This document shows, piece by piece, positions 26,387 through 33,188 of a stretch of 64,000 bases of DNA. How positions within the stretch are numbered: position 1 is the first letter of the stretch; every line of letters starts with the position of its first letter. The position numbers and the translations under genes were made by a program. The stretch comes from Cytobacillus dafuensis (lineage in GTDB: Bacteria > Bacillota > Bacilli > Bacillales > Cytobacillaceae). The DNA lies in the NCBI RefSeq assembly GCF_007995155.1, contig NZ_CP042593.1, positions 4,568,001 through 4,632,000 on the forward strand. Direction: 5' to 3'. Below the pieces are notes generated by a model, which was not told the DNA's origin, ran no database searches, and saw nothing but the letters and a program-made list of their open reading frames with translations.

Positions 26387-27661
26387 CTATTTTTCCATCA
26401 TTAATTTCAAGATCAATTCATCGGTTTGCCTTGTTCCTTCATTTCCTAGCTGGCAGAAGGCTTCGATGCTTTTTTCTACGTCATCGTGAATAAATCCGTC
26501 TGTGGATTGTATTTCTTTATGGTTCAATGCCAGTAAAGCCGATTGGACTGCTACGTTTGAACAGGTTGAAACCTTCATGGCACAGCCAGCCTTCGCACCA
26601 TCACAGATCATTCCGGACACATTGCCAATTGTATTTTGAACTGCTGCCTTTACTTGTTGAAGGGAACCATCCAGCAAATAGACAATAGCCGCACTTGCCC
26701 CCATTCCCGCTGCCGTGACGCCACATAAAGCTGACAGACGGCCAAATTTAGATTTAATATGAATCGTGACAAGGTGGCTTAGTGCGACGGCACGAAGCAT
26801 TTTTTCTTCAGACACCTGGAGCTTCTCTGCCGCAGCGACGACAGGAAGGGTGACCGCTATTCCTTGATTGCCGCTTCCTGTATTGGCCATAACCGGCAGC
26901 GTTGAGCCTGCCATTCTTGCATCTGAACCAGCAGCAGCTAATGACATAGCAGCCGTTGCTAAATCATCTGATAAGATCCCCTTTTTCACATTGTCCTGTA
27001 TGGTTTTTCCAACATTTAAGCCGTAATCGCCTGAAAGTCCTTCCATTCCGATTACACGATTTAACTCAATGCTTCTTTTAACAAGGCCGAAATTCTTTAC
27101 ATCTGTCTGCAGAACCCATTCATAAATTTCATCAATGGTGAGTTGCTCCAAATCTTCCTCAGCCGTTTGAATGCCAATATTCTCGCATCCACCGAGGAAA
27201 ATAGCTTTGCCATCCACTTCAATTAATGTGATATTACTATGATTATCAGAGATCACAACCTTCGCATTCTGTTGGTCCGTCTGAACGATCACCTCAATAT
27301 AAAGCCTTTTCGGTGAATCCGCTTGACTTGCTTTAACCTTTCCCTCTTCAATCAACTTAAAGGCTAAAAGCTCATCTTCCTTTGTAAGACCATGCAGCAC
27401 TTCTAGTTTTTTCTCCGAGTTGCCTGCAACTGCTCCAAGTGCAGCAGAGAAATCTAAGCCTTTACCAGTCATCCCAGGAATGCCGACTGATTTTGCGTTT
27501 TTAATAATATTCCCGCTTGCCTTTACTTGAATTTCTTGTATGACTCCGCTCACATAGCTCTTCGCTGTCGCAGCTGCTAGCGCAATCGCTACTGGCTCCG
27601 TACAGCCAAGTGCCACTACTAACTCTTTTTCTAAGATAGTTAATATTTTGTCCTTTTGCAT
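26387..27661 (-). CDS. L-cysteine desulfidase-like protein (UPF0597/CyuA family)
   Basis: A 424-residue protein. Start chosen at the ATG at 27661 (MQKDKILTILEKEL) because GGTGGAG lies 6 nt upstream. Family signatures: VVALGCTEPVAIALAAA near the N-terminus, GNIIKNAKSVGIPGMTG, NTGSGNQGIAVTLPV, and GMICDGAKAGCAMKVSTCS near the C-terminus. The conserved cysteines are those expected to ligand an iron-sulfur cluster, as in the serine-dehydratase alpha family. CyuA-type enzymes degrade L-cysteine to pyruvate, ammonia and sulfide. Its position next to the SAM-controlled hom gene is consistent with sulfur amino-acid metabolism, though it is on the opposite strand and separately terminated. Confidence 0.88.
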   Translation of the reverse strand: MQKDKILTILEKELVVALGCTEPVAIALAAATAKSYVSGVIQEIQVKASGNIIKNAKSVGIPGMTGKGLDFSAALGAVAGNSEKKLEVLHGLTKEDELLAFKLIEEGKVKASQADSPKRLYIEVIVQTDQQNAKVVISDNHSNITLIEVDGKAIFLGGCENIGIQTAEEDLEQLTIDEIYEWVLQTDVKNFGLVKRSIELNRVIGMEGLSGDYGLNVGKTIQDNVKKGILSDDLATAAMSLAAAGSDARMAGSTLPVMANTGSGNQGIAVTLPVVAAAEKLQVSEEKMLRAVALSHLVTIHIKSKFGRLSALCGVTAAGMGASAAIVYLLDGSLQQVKAAVQNTIGNVSGMICDGAKAGCAMKVSTCSNVAVQSALLALNHKEIQSTDGFIHDDVEKSIEAFCQLGNEGTRQTDELILKLMMEK

Positions 27662-28268
27662 TTGGTTCTCCACCGCCGTCCATCTATTTATAAGTCTCAT
27701 TTTGTTTTTTTATAATTTTGATAATTACTTTACTTACATTATCTCTTTTTCACTTCAATTTCAATGGACTGATGAAAAGATCATTTCCGACGACAAATTT
27801 TTTTACACAAAAATAAAACCTCCTTAGCCATATAGAATTAGGAGTTGAACCTAATTCTTTGAACAAAGAAGGTTATCTGTAACAGATTATATTATAAGAC
27901 TCATACAAAGAATTATTCACCAAAGGCCTGAGGAGCTTGTTCTACTTTTACATAATAATGTAGGATTGCTTGTACAATTAAACCTCCTCATATATTATTC
28001 TTCCAATCAAATAATAATAGTAGATGAAGTAACTGTAGAGTAAAGCCCTGCGTACATTGGACACCTACTGCTCAATGTGCATGATGAATAAGTGTGGCTG
28101 ATTCAATTAAGAAAATTTTTGATTTTATAGAGGATATTCGAAAAATAATGCGAATTTATTAATAATAAATATCGTTAAAATCGTAGTTTTTTGAAAACTC
28201 ATGCAATTTCACCTAAATAAATTATTTGTGATAATATCATTGTAGAGAGAGTTGAAAAGAGGGATATT
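27662..28268. other. Intergenic region between divergent genes, no gene seen
   Basis: About 600 bp, AT-rich. Weak inverted repeats: AACCTCCT/AGGAGTT around 27825-27860, and ATTCG/CGAAT around 28137-28156 about 110 bp before the HTH-TPR gene, the latter a possible operator. A -10-like TAATAT lies near 28233. No credible ORF. Confidence 0.5.
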
Positions 28269-29153
28269 ATGAAACTAGATGGATATTTATTCGGTGAGAT
28301 GCTTCAATCCTTTCGCCAGTTTAAAAATTTGACTGTAGAAGAATTAGCAGAAGGTATTTGTACAGAGGAAGAATTAATATCTTTTGAGAAAGAGAGAGCA
28401 TATCCAACTCTCGATGTTCTTTACAAAATTGCTATCAAGCTCGAGGTGGAGTTAACACACTTCCTTGATATTGCATCAAAATCAACGGTTAGCTATCCAA
28501 ATGCCGTTATCCAAATCATTGAAAAATATAAAAGAGAACGCAATTATGAAGCTATCAACACGATCGTTCAGCAAGAGAAGAGCAATCCTCTATTCAATCA
28601 AAAACCATTAAAGCAGTATTTGATGTGGAATCAAGGGATTTGTGCATTTTATTTAGATGGAAATCCAGATAAAGCATTTGATACCCTAAGCAAGGCAATA
28701 GCCATAACGAATCCTAGAAGAAGTTCCCTTTCAGAAAGGGAGATAGAGATATTGATTAGTATCGGAATTATCTTTTATGAAACACAAAATTACCGAAGTG
28801 CAATTACCATTTTTTTGGAAGCATTAAATAACATAGAGAAGCTGCCATACATCAAAAATATGAAAGGGAAATTAAGAATATTATTTGGGTTATCACAAGC
28901 ATTAACAGAAATAGGGGAATATAAAGAATCACTTACTTATTGCCATAAGGGGCTTAATCTTTGTATTAATGAGGAATTACTTTATCTTTTAAATGAATTT
29001 CATTATCAAATTGGTGAAAACAACATCAAAATGGGTGAAATTGAAAAAGGAAAAGAATACTTAGAGGAGTGCCTCCACCTCTTAAAGTTAGAAAGAAAAA
29101 CAAAAATTCAAAAGATTATAGAGGGAGAGATTGAAAAACTACTAAATTCTTGA
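28269..29153 (+). CDS. PlcR-like HTH-TPR regulator, probable peptide receptor (RNPP family)
   Basis: A 294-residue protein. Residues about 6-65 form an XRE-type helix-turn-helix (GEMLQSFRQFKNLTVEELAE, then the recognition helix in TEEELISFEKERAYPTLDVL). Residues about 75-290 are consecutive TPR-like helical pairs (YLDGNPDKAFDTLSKAIAI, FYETQNYRSAITIFLEAL, LTEIGEYKESLTYCHKGLNL, KMGEIEKGKEYLEECLHLL). Length and layout match PlcR (285 residues) more than Rap or NprR. RNPP regulators bind re-imported oligopeptides in the TPR groove and thereby change DNA binding. ATG start behind GAGGGA. The gene for its likely cognate peptide follows after 48 bp on the same strand without a terminator, so cotranscription is likely. 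Confidence 0.88.
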   Translation: MKLDGYLFGEMLQSFRQFKNLTVEELAEGICTEEELISFEKERAYPTLDVLYKIAIKLEVELTHFLDIASKSTVSYPNAVIQIIEKYKRERNYEAINTIVQQEKSNPLFNQKPLKQYLMWNQGICAFYLDGNPDKAFDTLSKAIAITNPRRSSLSEREIEILISIGIIFYETQNYRSAITIFLEALNNIEKLPYIKNMKGKLRILFGLSQALTEIGEYKESLTYCHKGLNLCINEELLYLLNEFHYQIGENNIKMGEIEKGKEYLEECLHLLKLERKTKIQKIIEGEIEKLLNS

Positions 29154-29201
29154 TACAATAAATTACAGAAATTATAAAATTTTGAGAAAGTTGGTGAAAA
29201 A

Positions 29202-29438
29202 ATGAAAAAGTTACTAGCTGGTACGGCTCTAGCACTAACTATTCTTGGTATGAGCGCATTTAGCTCAAATTCTACTGACTTAGCTGGATACCCTACTCAA
29301 CATGGTGTTGAATTACAAGGATACCCTACTCAACATGGTGTTGAATTACAAGGATATCCTACTCAGCACGGTGTTGAATTACAAGGATATCCTACTCAGC
29401 ATGGCGTTGAATTATTAGGATACCCTACTCAACATTAA
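29202..29438 (+). CDS. Multi-copy peptide pheromone precursor (candidate)
   Basis: A 78-residue exported pre-peptide. Residues 1-20 form a short signal peptide (MKKLLAGTALALTILGMSAF). Residues 29-78 hold five copies of GYPTQH (29-34, 40-45, 51-56, 62-67, 73-78) in an 11-residue period, separated by GVELQ or GVELL; the chain ends exactly at the His of copy five. Copies differ only at synonymous codon positions, apart from the residue before the Gly (A, Q, Q, Q, L). RNPP pro-peptides such as PapR and NprX are small exported precursors encoded just after the receptor, with the active peptide at the C-terminus; here the signal would be amplified five-fold. The likely mature form is a hexa- to octapeptide ending in PTQH. 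Function is inferred, not proven. Confidence 0.82.
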   Translation: MKKLLAGTALALTILGMSAFSSNSTDLAGYPTQHGVELQGYPTQHGVELQGYPTQHGVELQGYPTQHGVELLGYPTQH

Positions 29439-29443
29439 TTAAT

Positions 29444-29479
29444 AAAAAGCGGGTGATTACATAGTCACCCGCTTTTTTT
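29444..29479. terminator. Terminator of the receptor-pheromone cassette
   Basis: AAAAAGCGGGTGA / TCACCCGCTTTTT, 13-bp perfect stem, 8-nt loop, T-run on the plus strand, 6 bp after the pheromone stop. Confidence 0.95.
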
Positions 29480-29655
29480 GTGCATTTTCTTATCGATTTT
29501 TTGCCATATATAACGGCAAATCCCCCGCTCCTCTTCAAGTAAACCCTCATGTGAAACAAGATTATTCTATGAAAGCACTCCTCAAAGTTTTTTCCCCCAC
29601 CCCTGTCCTTTCCCTCCCTTTCTTTATATATAGGGAGTGAAGGGAGGTGAACAGA

Positions 29656-29874
29656 ATGGCACAAGCGCGGATGTTTGATACGAAGCTTCGTCTTAGCTTT
29701 GAAACGGGTTTAAACGAAAAGGGTGAACCGATTTTCAAATCAAAAACTTTCGGAAATGTGAAGAATACGGCTACTGCTGATCAGCTTCACCAAGTGGCAC
29801 AGGCAATAGCAGCACTTAGCAATGACCCATTAGCAGCAGTTGTAAGGAACGATAGCTTTGATATTGTTGGTTAA
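29656..29874 (+). CDS. DUF1659 family small protein
   Basis: A 72-residue protein. Start chosen at the ATG at 29656, 6 nt after GGGAGGTG, and not at the in-frame GTG inside that site. The pattern LRLSFETGLNEKGEPIFKSKTFGNVKNTATADQ, followed by a helical segment (LHQVAQAIAAL), fits DUF1659. Members are short, often sit beside a DUF2922 gene in Bacillus, and have no established function. There is no signal peptide or membrane segment. Confidence 0.8.
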   Translation: MAQARMFDTKLRLSFETGLNEKGEPIFKSKTFGNVKNTATADQLHQVAQAIAALSNDPLAAVVRNDSFDIVG

Positions 29875-29945
29875 TTTGAAGCTAAAAGCTGATTAGCCTC
29901 AAACAATGAGTAAAGATTAAATCAAATAAAAGGAGGATGAAATCG

Positions 29946-30164
29946 ATGACAAAATCTTTGGAGCTGACGTTTTTAACAGATATGGGAAAGTTATCGAGAA
30001 TTTCTATCGATAACCCGAAGGAACCGATTGATCCAGCTGCTGTTAAACTGGCAATGGATCAAATCGTCGCTGCTGATATTTTTCAAACGAATAACGGCAG
30101 TTTTGCTTCAGCAAAGGAAGCAAGGGTCATTGAACGAAATGTGACTGAATATGCATTAGCATAA
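29946..30164 (+). CDS. DUF2922 family small protein
   Basis: A 72-residue protein. Start chosen at the ATG at 29946: the earlier in-frame ATG at 29937 directly abuts GGAGG and leaves no spacing. The pattern SLELTFLTDMGKLSRISIDNPKE followed by AVKLAMDQIVAADIF matches DUF2922. It lies 71 bp after the DUF1659 gene, the common pairing, and the two probably form an operon. The function is unknown. Confidence 0.8.
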   Translation: MTKSLELTFLTDMGKLSRISIDNPKEPIDPAAVKLAMDQIVAADIFQTNNGSFASAKEARVIERNVTEYALA

Positions 30165-30174
30165 AGTGAAACTT

Positions 30175-30424
30175 CCATCAGTGGGGGTTTTTCGACGCAC
30201 AGGACGTGCTAGTGCCGACGTTGCCACAGGACGTGGCGTTCTTAGTCGGCCTTCATCCCCCACTGATGGTTAGTTGAACCAATCGGGCATTTACGGGCAG
30301 TTGATCCCCACTTACTCTTCTTTGTATACGCGAATCCTTGAAGTGGGGGTCTTACTGCCCGTTAATCTGCGATAAAGTAAAACTACAATTAGCGTGAGAC
30401 TCACAGCCCGTTAATCTACGATAA
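30175..30424. other. Highly structured intergenic element (possible ncRNA or mobile-element remnant)
   Basis: Outer stem CCATCAGTGGGGG (30175-30187) with CCCCCACTGATGG (30257-30269), perfect 13 bp. Inside: GCAC/GTGC (30197-30209) and GCCGAC/GTCGGC (30214-30250) enclosing GCCAC/GTGGC (30223-30237); both small hairpins share the loop AGGAC. A second domain has ACGGGCAGT/ACTGCCCGT (30293-30362) enclosing CCCCACTT/AAGTGGGG (30306-30348). GCCCGTTAATCT-CGATAA is repeated at about 30357 and 30406. There is no ORF. The compactness and multi-branch fold suggest a functional RNA or the end of a transposon; HEARO/omega-RNA-type elements are one comparison to test. Confidence 0.7.
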
Positions 30425-30430
30425 TCTTAA

Positions 30431-30468
30431 AGAGATCGGCTTGCACAAATGCAGCCGGTCTCTTTTTT
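30431..30468 (+). terminator. Terminator after the structured element
   Basis: AGAGATCGGCT / AGCCGGTCTCT (one G-U) followed by T6 on the plus strand. It could end the DUF2922 transcript or a transcript of the structured element. Confidence 0.88.
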
Positions 30469-30540
30469 CGATTCAGATTGTTTTGTCATCACTATAGCTC
30501 AATCATTCTACCGTGCTAGCTGTGATAATGAAGCCACTTA

Positions 30541-30568
30541 TATTACAATATCAATTTATTTTGTAATA
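30541..30568. promoter_or_regulatory. Inverted repeat upstream of the LysM-3D gene
   Basis: TATTACAA / TTGTAATA, 8-bp arms with 12-bp spacer, about 85 bp before the start. Possibly an operator. I looked for a WalR-type TGTAAT-N5-TGTAAT match and did not find a good one. Confidence 0.4.
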
Positions 30569-30650
30569 CAAATAGTAAATCTCTGAAACATTCTTGTTAT
30601 CTTCCTCTGCTATCATACTTTGTACAAGCAACTTAAAGGAGAATACTATT

Positions 30651-31205
30651 TTGAAAAAAATACTACTATTTGTAAGCACTTGTGTTTTTCTACTATTCGG
30701 ATACTCTAACAATACTTTTGCAGCTGCGAATACATATCAAGTAAAAAAAGGAGATACTCTTTGGTCAATTGCTAAAGAGAACCATATTTCTGTTCAACAA
30801 TTAAAGTCTTGGAACAACTTAAAATCAGATACCATTAAAACTAATCAAGTGTTAAAGGTAGCATCAGCTACTAAGACAGAAAACAAACCTGCACCTCCTG
30901 TAAAAACTGCCAGCTTTAAAGAAATTACTGTCAAAGCCACTGCTTATACGGCAAACTGTAAAAGTTGCAGCGGTATTACATATACAGGCGTCAACTTAAA
31001 AAAGAATCCAAAAGCGAAGGTCATCTCGGTCGATCCAAAAGTGATTCCACTTGGTTCAAAAGTGTTTGTACCTGGATATGGGGAAGCCATTGCCGCTGAC
31101 ACAGGTGGTGCTGTGAAAGGGAACAAAATTGATGTATTTATCCCATCTAAACAGCAAGCATTACAATGGGGCAACAAGACCATTAAGATAAAAGTATATA
31201 AATAA
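30651..31205 (+). CDS. Secreted LysM-3D domain cell-wall protein (YocH-like)
   Basis: A 184-residue exported protein. Start chosen at the TTG at 30651 with AAAGGAGAA upstream. The signal peptide is about residues 1-25 (ILLFVSTCVFLLFGYSN...FAA). One LysM domain at about 27-71 (YQVKKGDTLWSIAKENHISV, ending TNQVLKV) binds peptidoglycan. A Pro/Lys linker leads to a C-terminal 3D domain (about 88-183) with conserved Asp residues in SVDPKVIPLGSKVFVPG, AADTGG and IDVFIP; this fold occurs in YocH, YuiC and lytic transglycosylases such as MltA. A muralytic role in wall turnover is likely. Monocistronic between two terminators. Confidence 0.9.
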   Translation: MKKILLFVSTCVFLLFGYSNNTFAAANTYQVKKGDTLWSIAKENHISVQQLKSWNNLKSDTIKTNQVLKVASATKTENKPAPPVKTASFKEITVKATAYTANCKSCSGITYTGVNLKKNPKAKVISVDPKVIPLGSKVFVPGYGEAIAADTGGAVKGNKIDVFIPSKQQALQWGNKTIKIKVYK

Positions 31206-31216
31206 TGTTTTACTTG

Positions 31217-31259
31217 AAGGACCTTGAAGATCTTTTTTCTTCAAGGTCCTTTCTTTTTC
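31217..31259 (+). terminator. Terminator of the LysM-3D gene
   Basis: AAGGACCTTGAAGA / TCTTCAAGGTCCTT, 14-bp perfect stem, followed by a T-rich tract. Confidence 0.95.
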
Positions 31260-31407
31260 ATTTCGACTTTCCTCGAATTCAGATGTAAGCTAATACCCTA
31301 TTCGCTGTTGCCCTACAATGATCCCTACACAAATGGTATAATAAAGGAATGTATTTTTCAGATATAAACACGAAGAAATTTTATAGATGTTCAATAGATG
31401 ATTACGC

Positions 31408-31529
31408 GGTGTAAAAGGCAACAAAGCCTATTTGTCCGTTACCAAACGAACAAATACACCTGAAGTGTCCACGCGCGGTGTCTGACACCGCTGAAATACA
31501 AATGTCCACAAGCGGTGCCTAACACCGCT
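31408..31529. repeat. Branched structure followed by two REP-like palindromes
   Basis: GGTGT (31408-31412) closes with ACACC (31456-31460) around GGC/GCC and an 11-bp hairpin ATTTGTCCGTT/AACGAACAAAT (one mismatch). Two palindromes follow, each introduced by TGTCCAC: GCGGTGT-ctg-ACACCGC (31475-31491) and AGCGGTG-cctaa-CACCGCT (31511-31529). They resemble those at 8597 and 48501. The rest of the gap (31260-31407) holds only a possible -10 TATAAT near 31334. Confidence 0.7.
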
Positions 31530-31571
31530 AATCACCGAAAAATGACACCAATAAATTAAGGAGGTCTTTGT

Positions 31572-33188
31572 ATGTCTACGATCCCGGAGCGGTTTCTTGA
31601 GCCATTGGAGTTCGCGGCGAAGGAGTTGATGGGGTTATTACGTGCGGATGTGGAGGAGGATGAGCGGCTTGTACAGAAGGGCCTGCTGCTTTTTCGGCAG
31701 AGGCTTGTTTATCAAGTGCGGTTTGATGGGGACAAGATTACGGCCGCTGTTCAGGATGTAACACCTGTAAAGGTTCAGCTAAATCTTGATTTCATCCATT
31801 TAAGCGAATGCTCGTGTCCAGCAGATGGATTTTGTCGCCATCAGCTTGCCGTGTTTTTCCAGCTCCTTTCACATGCTAAAAGTGTGACGGCGTGGGTAGA
31901 AGAATGGAGACAGCCATTGAAGGAGAAGAAGGTTGCCAAACAATTAGGAATACAAAGAGCCAAAGATTTATTAAAGACAGCAGGCCGGCAAAAGCCAGAT
32001 TATGATCGATGGATTGCAGCTTTTAATGAAAGCTTTGACACCATAATGACTGGGAACGGAGCGCCAAAGCCTTACGTCATCCCTGAGCTCTATCATGTAT
32101 ACACAAGGCGCTGGAAAGCGAATACTCCCTTCGAGCAGGAATGGAAGCTCCTTTATCAGCTAGTAGCCTCCTTTTTTTCGTTTAAAAAATTGATGGAATT
32201 AAGTATAGAGCTTGGGCATTCAGGAGATATCATTAATCGATACTACATTCACCTCTTTCAGGATTTGATGCAAGATACCGTTGAAGTGATGAATAAGCTA
32301 TCGGTCCACTCTCTCCCCTTTGCCTTTGATGAATTTATTGAGAAATTGAAAGAGGATTCGTCCGACTTACTGACAGTTGACTTTGCACTTGAATACGAAC
32401 GAACTCAATTATATCGGTTATTATGGACAAAATTTTTCAAAAAAAAGGCTTGGTGTACGGAAGAGATTAAAAAGCTTCGTGCGATAGATAATAAAAATTG
32501 TCCCATCTTGGTGGGCATTCTACATCTGCATATCCTTCTAGGTGAAGATGAAACTGCTCTTGAATATTTGTCTCTCCCTGATAAGTGGATGACACCTTAT
32601 TTCCTTTATTGGATTGAACTATTTACTATTCAAAGGGAATGGAAGAGAATGGGCCCATACGTGGAGGAATTTATAAAAAAACTACGTGAATATCTCAGCG
32701 TTTCGGATGATTATTACGCAAAGAGAAACTACACAAATTTAGTCATTCGATCCATCAAGCCCTATTTTTCAGAAACGGGCAGGCAGGAATTATTTGAGAA
32801 AGCACTCAGTGAGACGCTTCCATATAGCTATGGTGAATATGAATATATTCTTTTCGAAAACGAAGCCTATGATAAGTGGGCAGACTTGCAGGCCTTTATG
32901 AATCAAGATATTGATATGCTGTCGAATGAACGCATTAAAGCAATCGAAAAAAGAGAGCCTACGCTGCTGCTGCCGCTCTACCATCATTCCATTCACAGCC
33001 ATATTGCTCATAAAGGCAGGGACCATTACCGAGAGGCAGTTCGGAAACTGAAAAAGCTCCGCACTTTATATAAAAAGCTGAAACGACAAGAGGACTGGGA
33101 GTTTTTCTTAGAAGCCTTGATGGAAAAAACAAAGCGGCTTCGCGCCTTTCAGGAAGAATGTAAAAGGGGAAAGCTGATCGATGCTTGA
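31572..33188 (+). CDS. ywqB: SWIM zinc-finger protein YwqB-like
   Basis: A 538-residue protein with an N-terminal SWIM zinc finger (CSCPADGFCRHQLAVFF, about residues 80-96, CxC...CxH pattern), followed by helical sequence without a recognised catalytic site. ATG start behind AAGGAGG. Its last 8 bp overlap the start of the SNF2 helicase gene, implying translational coupling. In Bacillus, ywqB precedes ywqA, and SWIM proteins commonly pair with SWI2/SNF2 ATPases as DNA or protein interaction partners. The biological role of the pair is not established; DNA repair or remodelling is an inference. Confidence 0.9.
   Translation: MSTIPERFLEPLEFAAKELMGLLRADVEEDERLVQKGLLLFRQRLVYQVRFDGDKITAAVQDVTPVKVQLNLDFIHLSECSCPADGFCRHQLAVFFQLLSHAKSVTAWVEEWRQPLKEKKVAKQLGIQRAKDLLKTAGRQKPDYDRWIAAFNESFDTIMTGNGAPKPYVIPELYHVYTRRWKANTPFEQEWKLLYQLVASFFSFKKLMELSIELGHSGDIINRYYIHLFQDLMQDTVEVMNKLSVHSLPFAFDEFIEKLKEDSSDLLTVDFALEYERTQLYRLLWTKFFKKKAWCTEEIKKLRAIDNKNCPILVGILHLHILLGEDETALEYLSLPDKWMTPYFLYWIELFTIQREWKRMGPYVEEFIKKLREYLSVSDDYYAKRNYTNLVIRSIKPYFSETGRQELFEKALSETLPYSYGEYEYILFENEAYDKWADLQAFMNQDIDMLSNERIKAIEKREPTLLLPLYHHSIHSHIAHKGRDHYREAVRKLKKLRTLYKKLKRQEDWEFFLEALMEKTKRLRAFQEECKRGKLIDA

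Noticed and set aside
30541..30620. WalR-type operator in front of the LysM-3D gene
   Set aside because: YocH is a WalR target in B. subtilis, but the two half-sites here do not fit TGTWAH-N5-TGTWAH; only a plain inverted repeat is recorded.
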